Below the pieces are notes generated by a model. That model did not search any database and was not told the origin of the DNA. It saw only the letters and a list, made by a program, of their open reading frames with translations. 11,036 nucleotides of DNA from assembly GCA_002691835.1 (NCBI GenBank), contig NZJA01000109.1, positions 1 to 11,036 on the forward strand, in the 5' to 3' direction. This document shows, piece by piece, positions 1-6,815 of this stretch. Both the position numbers and the translations under genes were made by a program. Numbering within the stretch: position 1 is the first letter of the stretch; each line of letters begins with the position of its first letter. This DNA is from Planctomycetota bacterium. Lineage in GTDB: Bacteria; Planctomycetota; UBA8108; UBA1146.

Positions 1-7
1 ACACGAG

Positions 8-649
8 ATGAGTGACGACCTGATGCGCAAGATCGACGAGATTCATGACAACCTCGTACCTTTTGTCATTGAGAAGACCGGCCGAGGGGAGAGGTCTTAT
101 GACATCTTTTCCCGACTTCTGAAGGACCGGATCATCTTTATCGGGGATGCCATCCACGATCACACTGCAAACCTCGTGATCGCCCAGATCCTGTTCCTGG
201 TTTCTGACAACCGCAACCAGGACATCAACATTTACATCAACAGCCCCGGTGGTTCTGTAACCGCGGGTCTTGCGATCTACGACACCATGCAGTTTGTCCA
301 GTGTGACATTGCGACTTTCTGCATCGGTCAAGCTTCCTCGATGGGAGCAGTCCTTCTGGCCGCTGGAGCCCATGGCAAGCGTCACGCTCTGCCTCATTCG
401 CGCATCATGATCCATCAGCCTTGGGGAGGTGCCCAGGGTACCGCCCAGGACATCGAGATTCAGGCCAACGAGATCAAGCGCAACAAGGAAGTGCTGAGTG
501 AGATCCTCAGCCGCCATTCCGGTCAGCCGGAGGGGCGTATTACCGACGATTCCCACCTGGACTTCTTCATGTCGTCCCGGGAGGCTCAAGAGTACGGCCT
601 GGTCGACCAGGTCATCGAGACTCTGAAGCCTGCCGCAGAGGTTAGCTGA
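8..649 (+). CDS. clpP: ATP-dependent Clp protease proteolytic subunit ClpP
   Basis: Serine peptidase of family S14. In the family it forms a two-ring tetradecamer that degrades unfolded proteins fed to it by ClpX or ClpA in the cytoplasm. The 213-residue product shows the full catalytic triad: Ser111 in GQASSMGA, His136 in RIMIHQP and Asp185 in HLDFF. The Ser-His and His-Asp spacings (25 and 49) equal those of E. coli ClpP. The SPGGSV segment and the C-terminal EYGLVD motif are also present. The N-terminus carries about 15 residues before the conserved [17 protein letters not shown] segment, which may be a cleaved propeptide or an over-long start. The frame is open to the window edge, and an internal ATG at 23 is an alternative start. 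clpX follows 11 nt after the stop, so the two are probably one operon. Family assignment is certain; only the start is open. Confidence 0.97.
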   Translation: MSDDLMRKIDEIHDNLVPFVIEKTGRGERSYDIFSRLLKDRIIFIGDAIHDHTANLVIAQILFLVSDNRNQDINIYINSPGGSVTAGLAIYDTMQFVQCDIATFCIGQASSMGAVLLAAGAHGKRHALPHSRIMIHQPWGGAQGTAQDIEIQANEIKRNKEVLSEILSRHSGQPEGRITDDSHLDFFMSSREAQEYGLVDQVIETLKPAAEVS

Positions 650-660
650 ACGGTTTCGTT

Positions 661-2079
661 ATGATGTCTTCAGGAGGTTCCGGGCAATCAGGCAAGGAGA
701 GCTGCAGTTTTTGCGGCAAGCAGGCCCATGAGGCTTCTCGCCTGATCGCCGGGCCTCCAGGCCTCTTTATCTGCGCAGATTGCGTCGATCTATGCCACGT
801 CATCATCCACCCGGACCCCGAGCAGGGGAGCGAGTCGGTGACCGAAACCGCACCTCGCACCCTCGACGAGGTGCCCAGCCCCCGCGATCTCTACGAAGAG
901 CTGCAGCGCTATGTCATCGGGCAGGAAGAGGCGAAGCGTACTCTTTCGGTGGCGGTTCATCTGCACTATCGCCGCCTGGTTCATCTCGATGCGATGGCCG
1001 CTCGTGATAAGGCCGAGGGCGAAGAGGATGTGCAGATTGAAAAATCAAACATCCTGATGATTGGCCCGACCGGTAGCGGCAAGACGCTGATGGCGAAAAC
1101 TCTTGCCAGCGTTCTCGATGTGCCCTTGGCGATCGGTGATGCGACCACTCTGACGGAAGCCGGTTATGTTGGCGAGGATGTCGAAAATCTTCTGCTGAAA
1201 CTGGTGATGGCTGCGGACTACGACATGGCCAAGGCCGAGCGCGGCATCATCTTCATCGATGAGACCGACAAAGTGGGCAAGGCGACTCAAAATGTTTCGA
1301 TCACCCGCGATGTTTCTGGTGAGGGAGTTCAGCAGGCTTTGCTGAAAATTCTCGAGGGAACGGTGGCAAATATTCCTCCGCAGGGAGGGCGCAAGCATCC
1401 AGAGCAACAGTATCTCCAGCTCGATACCACCAACATTCTTTTCATCTGCGGTGGAGCCTTTGAAGGTTTGCCGGAAGTGGTGGCCGAGAGACTCAATGCC
1501 CGCAAGGTGGGTTTCCGTCCAGGAGATGAAAAGAAGAGCGATAACGATCTCCCCGACATCGAAGATCCCAATGAGCGTGCTCGCCTGTATGGCAAAGTTC
1601 AAGTTCAGGATCTGATCAAGTTTGGCATGATCCCCGAGTTTGTCGGGCGACTGCCGGTACTCACGGCACTGCAGCCTCTTGAAGAAGACGATCTGGTCAA
1701 GGTGCTGACCGAACCGCGCAATGCGCTGGTGCGCCAGTATCAACAGTTCTTCAAGATGGAGGGTGGGGAGCTCGAGTTCTCTCCAGGGGCTCTCCGGGAG
1801 ATTGCCCGCATTGCTCGCGAACGTGGAACCGGAGCGCGTGGACTGCGATCGGTGGTGGAGGACTTGATGCGCGACATCCTCTTCGAGATTTCTGAAGACA
1901 GTATTCGCGGCAAGAAAACGGTGATCGATGAGACGCTGGTTAAAGCGCTCGATGAAGATGAACCAGTGCCGTCTCCCAAAACCGAAGAGATTTCTGTCGA
2001 CCTCTCAGCCGCAGATGATCGCAATAAAGGGACGTCGCCTCCCGCTGGCGATACCGCAGCTCAGCATCTTTCTTCCTGA
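661..2079 (+). CDS. clpX: ATP-dependent Clp protease ATP-binding subunit ClpX
   Basis: AAA+ unfoldase that recognises tagged substrates and threads them into ClpP. It has an N-terminal zinc-binding domain with Cys15, Cys18, Cys38 and Cys41. Walker A is GPTGSGKT (135-142) and Walker B is IIFIDETD (196-203), where Thr202 replaces the usual Ile. The pore loop is GYVG (168-171), and the second pore loop segment [10 protein letters not shown] and the RKH loop (GGRKHPE) are intact. The ClpP-docking loop reads VGF at 283-285 instead of IGF, a conservative change. Sensor 2 is GTGARGLRS with Arg393. At 472 residues it is longer than the usual 420 or so, because of a short acidic insertion before Walker A and an acidic Ser/Pro-rich tail after about residue 430. 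A second ATG at 664 could also serve as start, and the upstream ribosome binding site is weak. It lies 11 nt behind clpP and converges with the cyclase gene. Confidence 0.97.
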   Translation: MMSSGGSGQSGKESCSFCGKQAHEASRLIAGPPGLFICADCVDLCHVIIHPDPEQGSESVTETAPRTLDEVPSPRDLYEELQRYVIGQEEAKRTLSVAVHLHYRRLVHLDAMAARDKAEGEEDVQIEKSNILMIGPTGSGKTLMAKTLASVLDVPLAIGDATTLTEAGYVGEDVENLLLKLVMAADYDMAKAERGIIFIDETDKVGKATQNVSITRDVSGEGVQQALLKILEGTVANIPPQGGRKHPEQQYLQLDTTNILFICGGAFEGLPEVVAERLNARKVGFRPGDEKKSDNDLPDIEDPNERARLYGKVQVQDLIKFGMIPEFVGRLPVLTALQPLEEDDLVKVLTEPRNALVRQYQQFFKMEGGELEFSPGALREIARIARERGTGARGLRSVVEDLMRDILFEISEDSIRGKKTVIDETLVKALDEDEPVPSPKTEEISVDLSAADDRNKGTSPPAGDTAAQHLSS

Positions 2080-2096
2080 GAGATCTGATCGCAAAA

Positions 2097-3668
2097 TCAA
2101 ACTTGTTGCAGACCGATGATTTTCCATGGCTCTACGAGTTTGTTTTTCCCCTTCACACTGACCGGCTCTTGCGCTTCTTTGACGATGGATGTTTCCAGTT
2201 GGTGAGCCGTGTCAGGTCCGACGATGATCTCCCCGGGTGTCGCTACCTGAGATTCGAGTCGGCTGGCAGTATTGACGGTGTCACCGATGACGGTGTAATC
2301 GCGGCGCGCCTGTGATCCCACATCGCCGACGGTGGCGATTCCCGAGTTGATGCCGATGCGCATCTGCAGGTCAGGCCAGTTCGGATGCTCCTCATTGAAT
2401 CGGGCCAAGTGTTTCTGCATGGCGATGGCGGCTTTCACGGCCCGGGAAGGATGATCACTTTGCGGATCCGGTGCCCCGAAGAAGGCGACCATGGCGTCAC
2501 CGATGTATTTGTCGAGGGTCCCATCCTGACGGAAGACCTCTTCGGTGAGCCCGTCGAAGAGGGAGTTGAGCAACTCGACGACCTGATTTGCTTCGAGAGT
2601 TTCGGAGAGGGGCGTGAAGCCGACGATATCGGCGAACATCACCGTGATCTCCAGATCCTGCGATCCCAGAGCGGCTTCGCCAGCGATGACCTTGTCGACC
2701 ACATTCGGTGACAGTCGGCAGGAGAGCTCTTCACGCCGGCGTTTCTCTTCGGCGACCGATTTGGTCAGACGGACCTGCTCGAGCGCGCTGCTGACCATCA
2801 ATGCGAGAACACTAAGAACATCGAGGTGGTTCTTCTCAAGCGGTTTCATTTGGGTCACGCAGTCGACGTAAAGAATGCCGAGAACTTTGTCCCCGGATGT
2901 CAGTGGAGCGCACAGCGCAGACTGGATGCTCATTTGCATGATGCTGTGGGCGGCGGCCAGATCATCCATGCTGCCGGTGTCGCGGATCAGAACGGCGATC
3001 CGCTCGTCGATGACCTGGCGGGCGATGGTGCTGGAGAGCTTCATCGAATTCTGATCGGAGAGACCTTCACGACTTTTTTCCGTCACGGATTGCAGCTCGC
3101 CATTCTCATCGAGAAGGCTGATAAATCCGCGGTCCACTGGTAACGAGCGCAGGGCCAGTTCGATAGCGCCTTCGGCGACTTGTTGCAGGTCAGAACCTGT
3201 CAGCAGGGTTTCTGCCGCATCCTTGAAAAGTTTGAGCGCGACGCCCAGATCTTGTGCGCTGGTCGACTGGACTTCTTTTTTGCCGAGGTGGATTTCCCAG
3301 TCATCGACCACCAGTGAATCGAGTACTCCCTGTTGGGGCAGATCCTGATGGATCTGCATCGACCCCGGGCCGGTTGTTGGATCCTCGACCAGGAAGGAAA
3401 CGCCTCCGAGACGAAAAACGAGCCCTTCTCTGAGCTCCATTCGCTCCACTCGTTCCTCGCTCAGATAAATACCGTTGCGACTGCCGGCGTCGACGATGAC
3501 GGGGGTGCCATCTTCCCAGATGATCCGTGCGTGCTTGCGTGAGATGGTTTCGTCATCGATGCGAATATCCGAGGCATCGGTGCGACCGAGGGTCATTTCA
3601 CGCTCAAGAATCTCCGATTGGTGATCTCCCTGAGTGTCACGAAATCGCAGAAAGAGGGTCTGGTTCAT
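2097..3668 (-). CDS. FHA-GAF-class IIIb adenylate/guanylate cyclase
   Basis: Three-domain signalling protein of 523 residues with no signal peptide or membrane segment, so probably cytoplasmic. Residues 1-95 are an FHA (phosphothreonine-binding) domain with Gly28-Arg29, the SRKH motif at 43-46 and SRNG at 63-66. Residues 140-300 look like a GAF sensor domain. A charged helical linker (305-330) leads to a class III cyclase domain (338-495). The cyclase keeps both metal-binding aspartates (Asp347 in FADIVGFT, Asp391 in GDAMVAFFG), the base-selecting Lys387 and Thr459, and the transition-state residues Asn466 and Arg470. The Lys/Thr pair is the class IIIb signature and favours ATP as substrate, giving cAMP. 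I infer an intact enzyme switched by the GAF ligand and by FHA binding to a phosphorylated partner; no Ser/Thr kinase gene is in view. The ATG has a ribosome binding site (AAGGA on the minus strand, 8 nt upstream). The substrate needs biochemical proof. Confidence 0.93.
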   Translation of the reverse strand: MNQTLFLRFRDTQGDHQSEILEREMTLGRTDASDIRIDDETISRKHARIIWEDGTPVIVDAGSRNGIYLSEERVERMELREGLVFRLGGVSFLVEDPTTGPGSMQIHQDLPQQGVLDSLVVDDWEIHLGKKEVQSTSAQDLGVALKLFKDAAETLLTGSDLQQVAEGAIELALRSLPVDRGFISLLDENGELQSVTEKSREGLSDQNSMKLSSTIARQVIDERIAVLIRDTGSMDDLAAAHSIMQMSIQSALCAPLTSGDKVLGILYVDCVTQMKPLEKNHLDVLSVLALMVSSALEQVRLTKSVAEEKRRREELSCRLSPNVVDKVIAGEAALGSQDLEITVMFADIVGFTPLSETLEANQVVELLNSLFDGLTEEVFRQDGTLDKYIGDAMVAFFGAPDPQSDHPSRAVKAAIAMQKHLARFNEEHPNWPDLQMRIGINSGIATVGDVGSQARRDYTVIGDTVNTASRLESQVATPGEIIVGPDTAHQLETSIVKEAQEPVSVKGKNKLVEPWKIIGLQQV

Positions 3669-3687
3669 GGTTTACGTCCTTCTTGGC

Positions 3688-3709
3688 TCCCCATCATAGG
3701 AGATGGGGA
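3688..3709 (-). promoter_or_regulatory. Perfect inverted repeat upstream of the cyclase gene
   Basis: The arms TCCCCATC (3688-3695) and GATGGGGA (3702-3709) pair over 8 bp with a 6-nt loop. No T-run follows on either strand, so it is not a normal terminator. On the minus strand it ends about 6 nt before the Shine-Dalgarno sequence of the cyclase gene. It could act as an mRNA hairpin in the 5' UTR or as a DNA operator just downstream of the candidate promoter. The structure is certain on paper; its role is inference. Confidence 0.5.
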
Positions 3710-3720
3710 AGCAGGGTTGA

Positions 3721-3750
3721 ATCCTACGGGAGGGGCAGGGAGGCATGCAA
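3721..3750 (-). promoter_or_regulatory. Candidate sigma70-type promoter for the cyclase gene
   Basis: Read on the minus strand there is TTGCAT (3750-3745), an 18-nt spacer and TAGGAT (3726-3721). The -35 matches 3 of 6 consensus bases and the -10 matches 4 of 6. It would start transcription near 3714, immediately before the 3688-3709 hairpin. This is a weak match found by eye. Confidence 0.3.
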
Positions 3751-3773
3751 TAAGTGCCAATTCTCCGGTTTCC

Positions 3774-3802
3774 TTGCACAGAGGAGGGGCAATTCGTACG
3801 AT
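3774..3802 (+). promoter_or_regulatory. Candidate sigma70-type promoter for the bL31 gene
   Basis: TTGCAC (3774-3779), a 17-nt spacer and TACGAT (3797-3802) resemble a -35/-10 pair, with 3 of 6 and 4 of 6 matches at optimal spacing. The predicted start near 3809 would give a leader of about 160 nt before the GTG start. It is the best plus-strand candidate I see in this intergenic region. Confidence 0.35.
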
Positions 3803-3808
3803 TCTAGA

Positions 3809-3968
3809 TCGGACTCGGCAGAGGCCCTCGCCCAACGGCGATCATCTGCGAGCTCCGTGGGTGGAGCGACCCCGGTTCCCCTGAACGACACGGCGTCGTC
3901 GGAAACGGGATATCGTCACCGCTGGTTTGCTGCCGCGCGTTCAGAGTGCGGCGAATGGAGATCGACTC
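3809..3968 (+). promoter_or_regulatory. Putative structured 5' leader of the bL31 gene
   Basis: If transcription starts near 3809, the mRNA has about 160 nt of leader. It contains a hairpin GCTCC (3852-3856) with GGAGC (3863-3867), and further on an ACGAC/GTCGT stem around the CACGGCG segment near 3885-3899. Long leaders on ribosomal protein mRNAs often mediate autoregulation, and several bL31 leader RNA families are known in other phyla. I cannot match this one to a known family by eye, so the regulatory role is inference. Confidence 0.3.
3957..3960 (+). promoter_or_regulatory. Ribosome binding site that fixes the bL31 GTG start
   Basis: GGAG lies 8 nt before the GTG at 3969 and decides for that start over the in-frame ATG at 3927. 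Confidence 0.8.
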
Positions 3969-4601
3969 GTGAAAAAAGATATTCATCCGGACAACTACCG
4001 TCTCGTGGTTTTCCAGGACAAGAACGCAGACTTCGCCTTCCTTTCTCGCTCAACGGTCAGAACCACTGACACCATCAAATGGGAAGACGGCGAGGAGTAC
4101 CCTCTCTTCAAGTTGGACATCTCCAGCGCCTCCCACCCCTTCTACACCGGAAAGTCGACCTTCGTCGATGCTGCCGGACGGGTGGAGAAGTTCCAGAAGC
4201 GCTTCGACTGGAAAGAGGGCAAGGCTTCCGAAATGATTACCGCCGCCGAGGAGGAGTCCAAGGAGAAGCACCGCAAGATGCTTGAGGCGGAAGAAGCCGA
4301 TCGCAAGGTCGCTGCCGAGCGCAAGACCGAGCGTGAAGATCGTCGCAAAGCGATCCTTGAGCAGAAGAAAAAGAAGGCCGAAGAAGAGGCCGCTGCCAAG
4401 GCTGCTGAAGAAGCTGCTGCTGCTGAAAAGGCTGCCGCTGAAGCTCCTGCTAAGGAAGCTCCGAAGTCAGAAGAAGCCCCAGCTGCAGAAGCCAGCACCG
4501 AAGAAGCTCCTGCCGCTGAAGCCTCTGCCGAAGAGACGAAAGCGGAAGAGACCACAGAGGGTGGCGACGAAGCAGAAAAGCCTGCCGACGCTGATTCCTA
4601 A
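3969..4601 (+). CDS. rpmE2: 50S ribosomal protein bL31 type B with long C-terminal extension
   Basis: Large-subunit ribosomal protein. Residues 1-79 match the zinc-independent (C-minus) bL31 form: the KKDIHP start, the VVFQD and FLSRSTV segments, [24 protein letters not shown] and [11 protein letters not shown]. There are no cysteines, which excludes the zinc-binding type. The GTG at 3969 is chosen because KKDIHP follows it directly and GGAG (3957-3960) sits 8 nt upstream; the ATG at 3927 lacks this support. The family is normally about 80-90 residues, but this protein has 210. Residues 80-158 are Lys/Glu/Arg/Ala-rich and should form a long charged helix or coiled coil. Residues 159-210 are an acidic Pro/Ala/Glu tail with a degenerate 10-residue tandem repeat. 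A strong terminator follows, then prfA, an arrangement shared with other bacteria. The role of the extension is unknown. Confidence 0.93.
   Translation: MKKDIHPDNYRLVVFQDKNADFAFLSRSTVRTTDTIKWEDGEEYPLFKLDISSASHPFYTGKSTFVDAAGRVEKFQKRFDWKEGKASEMITAAEEESKEKHRKMLEAEEADRKVAAERKTEREDRRKAILEQKKKKAEEEAAAKAAEEAAAAEKAAAEAPAKEAPKSEEAPAAEASTEEAPAAEASAEETKAEETTEGGDEAEKPADADS
4467..4526 (+). repeat. Tandem 10-residue repeat in the bL31 tail
   Basis: Two adjacent 30-bp units encode [10 protein letters not shown] and [10 protein letters not shown] (residues 167-176 and 177-186), with a partial third unit (AEE) after them. The codons differ at several synonymous positions, so the duplication is old or kept by selection for composition rather than a recent slippage event. 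Confidence 0.65.
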
Positions 4602-4614
4602 ATCCAGACTCAGA

Positions 4615-4662
4615 CTGGGGCCGGACAGAAGCCAGAGATGGCTTTTTTCCGGCCCCAGTTTT
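4615..4662 (+). terminator. Strong intrinsic terminator after the bL31 gene
   Basis: The arms CTGGGGCCGGA (4615-4625) and TCCGGCCCCAG (4648-4658) are perfectly complementary over 11 bp. The apparent loop folds further, with AGAAGCC pairing to GGCTTTT, so nearly the whole element is one long hairpin. It is followed by TTTT (4659-4662). It begins 13 nt after the bL31 stop and separates that gene from prfA, so prfA probably needs its own promoter or read-through. Confidence 0.88.
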
Positions 4663-4757
4663 GTCGATTCATTGGTACGTATTTCTTCGCTTTCAAAGAG
4701 ATGAGCCTCATGTCTTCCGCAGATAAAGACACCTCTGACTTCCTCGAAAAACCGATC

Positions 4758-4762
4758 GAGGG
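4758..4762 (+). promoter_or_regulatory. Ribosome binding site that fixes the prfA start
   Basis: GAGGG lies 7 nt before the ATG at 4770. It is the best ribosome binding site among the in-frame starts 4638, 4701, 4710 and 4770, and the protein from 4770 aligns with the usual RF1 N-terminus. Confidence 0.75.
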
Positions 4763-4769
4763 CAATCTG

Positions 4770-5828
4770 ATGGACAAGCTGTCAGCGATGGAGGATCGAT
4801 TTGTCGAGCTGGAGCAGTTGATTTCCGATCCGGACCAGCAAGGCAGCAGCAAGTTTCAGGACTTGCTGAAGGAGCACGGTTCTTTGGCCTCTATGGTCCT
4901 CCTGTATCGGGACTACGGCAAATCACTGGCTTCCCTGGAAGAGGCTCGAGAGATTCTCGACAGTGGCGACGATCCGGATCTGAAAGAGTTGGCAGAAGCA
5001 GAACTCCCTGATCTTGAGCAAGAAGGCCGTGACCGAGCTCGTGCGATTCGGATGGCGATTCTGGATCAACAGGTCGAAGGCGGCGACGACTGCATCTTTG
5101 AGGTGCGGGCAGGGGCCGGTGGTGAAGAAGCGGCGCTTTTCTGCTCCGATATGTATCGCCTCTACAGTCTCTATGCTGAAAAGCGACGCTGGAAGATCGA
5201 GGTTCTTAGCGAAAGCACCACCGATCTCGGCGGATACAAGGAGATCACTTTTGCCGTTCGCGGTTCAGGAGCTTTTACTCGTCTGTGCTTCGAATCGGGA
5301 GGGCATCGGGTGCAAAGGGTTCCCGCAACTGAAACCCAAGGACGAATCCATACCTCAGCGATCACAGTCGCGGTGATGCAGGAGGCAGAAGAATCCGAGA
5401 TTCAGGTCGAAGACAAAGATCTGCGGATCGACACCTTCTGTGCTTCAGGGCCTGGCGGACAGTCCGTCAACAAAACTTCGAGTGCGGTTCGGATCACACA
5501 TATGCCGACCGGGGTTGTCGTTTCGATGCAGGATGAAAAATCTCAGCATCGCAATCGGGACAAAGCCATGCGGCTTCTGAAGACTCGCCTGAAGGAGCTG
5601 GCGGATCGCGAAAAACGGGAAGAAGAAGATGCTCTTCGCCGATCTCTGATCGGCAGTGGAGATCGCAGCGATCGTATTCGCACCTATAACTTTCCGCAGA
5701 ATCGCATCAGTGACCACCGCATCAATTGCACGCTCTACAATCTGGATCGATTCATGACCGGAGACATCGATGATCTCCTCGACCAGCTTGAAGCCCATGA
5801 CAGGGAAGAGCGCGTCCAGGCGCTTTGA
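4770..5828 (+). CDS. prfA: Peptide chain release factor 1 (RF1)
   Basis: Recognises UAA and UAG stop codons in the ribosomal A site and triggers hydrolysis of peptidyl-tRNA. The stop-codon reading tripeptide is PAT (residues 185-187, in RVPATETQGRIHTS), which marks RF1 rather than RF2. The catalytic GGQ is at 229-231 (SGPGGQSVNKTSS), and its glutamine is the target of PrmC, encoded by the next gene. Starting at ATG 4770 gives 352 residues, close to the family norm, with a typical MDKLSAMEDRFVELEQLI helical start. Upstream in-frame ATGs at 4638, 4701 and 4710 would add a non-conserved N-terminus, and 4638 lies inside the terminator hairpin. The promoter must lie between about 4663 and 4769 unless there is read-through; I see only poor candidates there. 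prmC begins 10 nt after the stop. Confidence 0.96.
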   Translation: MDKLSAMEDRFVELEQLISDPDQQGSSKFQDLLKEHGSLASMVLLYRDYGKSLASLEEAREILDSGDDPDLKELAEAELPDLEQEGRDRARAIRMAILDQQVEGGDDCIFEVRAGAGGEEAALFCSDMYRLYSLYAEKRRWKIEVLSESTTDLGGYKEITFAVRGSGAFTRLCFESGGHRVQRVPATETQGRIHTSAITVAVMQEAEESEIQVEDKDLRIDTFCASGPGGQSVNKTSSAVRITHMPTGVVVSMQDEKSQHRNRDKAMRLLKTRLKELADREKREEEDALRRSLIGSGDRSDRIRTYNFPQNRISDHRINCTLYNLDRFMTGDIDDLLDQLEAHDREERVQAL

Positions 5829-5838
5829 TCGGGGATCG

Positions 5839-6690
5839 ATGGCGAACTCCCGGAACCTGATCCAGCAAGCGATCGCTGATCTCCCTAATTCGGATGCCCC
5901 CGATCTGGATGCTCGCTGGTTACTTGCTCACCTTTTGCAAATCGACCATCGGGACCCGCAATTGCATCGGGATTTCCCCATCACTGAAGAGATCGCAGAG
6001 AGCTTTCGCCGATCTGTCGTCCGTCGGGCGAAGGGTGAGCCCCTTGCCCATCTTTTGGGTGAGTGGGAGTTCTATGGCCATGCCTTTGAGGTGACTCCGG
6101 AAGTTCTCGTTCCTCGACCGGAGACCGAATTGCTGGTCGATTGGGCTTTGCAGATCCTGTCATCCGTCGATCAGCCTCGGATCGCCGAGATCGGAGTGGG
6201 TTCATTGGCTGTTCTCGGGTCCGTGGCTCTCGAGAATTCGGGGGTGACGGGGGTCGGAGTCGAAGTTTGTCCCCAGGCCTTAGAGGTGGCGCGCCGCAAC
6301 AGTTGCCGCCATCAACTGGACTCACGACTGCAACTTCATTTGGGAAGCCACTTTGAACCTCTTGAGGGCACCTTTGATCTCATCATCGCGAACCCGCCAT
6401 ACATCGTGCCAGGAGATCCACAGTTGGAGGTCGCTGTAGCGGCCTACGAACCGGAAGTGGCTCTCATCGATCACCTTGATGGAGATGGACTTGGTCACTA
6501 CCGCACTTTGATCCACGGACTGCAGGGAAGGGTGGAGCGCTCAGGTGGGCTACTCTTGGAGTGTGGGTTTGGCCAAGCTCCAGCCATCGCTGAAGTGGCT
6601 CGCAAGTCGGGGTGGTCAGTGGAGATCCGTGAGGACCTGGCTTCAATTCCCAGAGCCATCTACGTGCACTCGCAAGATGATGCATCCTGA
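5839..6690 (+). CDS. prmC: Peptide chain release factor N5-glutamine methyltransferase PrmC (HemK)
   Basis: Transfers a methyl group from SAM to the glutamine of the GGQ motif of RF1 and RF2, increasing termination efficiency. The 283-residue product has the N-terminal helical domain, the VPRPETELLVD segment (residues 91-101) and the catalytic NPPY motif (185-188, in LIIANPPYIVPGD). The AYEPEVAL segment and a later DGLGHYR segment are also typical. SAM-binding motif I is unusual: EIGVGSLAVLG (117-127) instead of a GxGxG pattern, with Leu123 where the third glycine is expected. ATG 5839 is chosen because it avoids a 59-nt overlap with prfA and gives normal length; GGGGA at 5831-5835 is close upstream. 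Pairing with prfA is the classic arrangement. The NPPY and PRPETE motifs make the assignment firm; activity is not proven given the motif I change. Confidence 0.94.
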   Translation: MANSRNLIQQAIADLPNSDAPDLDARWLLAHLLQIDHRDPQLHRDFPITEEIAESFRRSVVRRAKGEPLAHLLGEWEFYGHAFEVTPEVLVPRPETELLVDWALQILSSVDQPRIAEIGVGSLAVLGSVALENSGVTGVGVEVCPQALEVARRNSCRHQLDSRLQLHLGSHFEPLEGTFDLIIANPPYIVPGDPQLEVAVAAYEPEVALIDHLDGDGLGHYRTLIHGLQGRVERSGGLLLECGFGQAPAIAEVARKSGWSVEIREDLASIPRAIYVHSQDDAS

Positions 6691-6815
6691 AGAGCAGTGC
6701 TTGCTAACGGACCGTTGACACTTCGATCCTGTCCGCCACAATCGAGAATGCGCTGCAAGGGACCGGGTTTCAGAGGCCGTATTTTCTCACCCGGCTTCAC
6801 GGTGAAAGGCTCCAG
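6691..6815 (+). promoter_or_regulatory. murA promoter region and leader
   Basis: Noncoding gap of 125 nt. TTGACA (6715-6720), a perfect -35 box, is followed by a 16-nt spacer and CACAAT (6737-6742), a 4 of 6 match to the -10. A short palindrome AACGG-A-CCGTT (6706-6716) overlaps the -35 box and might be an operator. Downstream, CCGGGT (6763-6768) can pair with ACCCGG (6789-6794). TTCACGGTGAA (6796-6806) is a small palindrome touching the murA Shine-Dalgarno AAAGG (6805-6809). The promoter is well supported by its -35 box; the regulatory role of the structures is inference. Confidence 0.55.

Larger units (their letters stand above)
3669..3968. other. 300-nt divergent intergenic region
   Basis: This stretch between the cyclase and bL31 genes has no convincing coding sequence. 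Open frames that cross it are extensions or shadows of the flanking genes. It contains a perfect 8-bp hairpin near the cyclase start, a run of G-tracts at 3705-3743, candidate divergent promoters, and a leader of about 160 nt before the bL31 gene with small hairpins. No tRNA-like T-arm plus acceptor structure could be assembled on either strand. Confidence 0.8.

Noticed and set aside
1045..1743. A 232-residue open frame antisense to clpX
   Set aside because: It lies wholly within the strongly conserved clpX coding region, has no recognisable domain and no supporting ribosome binding site.
3711..3740. tRNA-like T-arm around the GGTTGAATCC segment
   Set aside because: The loop does not fit the TTCRA consensus on either strand in register with a 5-bp stem, and no acceptor stem or anticodon arm could be found.
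3527..4069. A 180-residue plus-strand open frame across the cyclase start and the intergenic region
   Set aside because: It overlaps the FHA domain coding region on the opposite strand and the bL31 start, and its sequence is arginine/serine-rich without any known motif.
4282..4704. A Lys/Leu/Pro-rich open frame overlapping the bL31 tail
   Set aside because: It is the out-of-frame reading of the low-complexity Ala/Glu/Lys codons and runs through the terminator.
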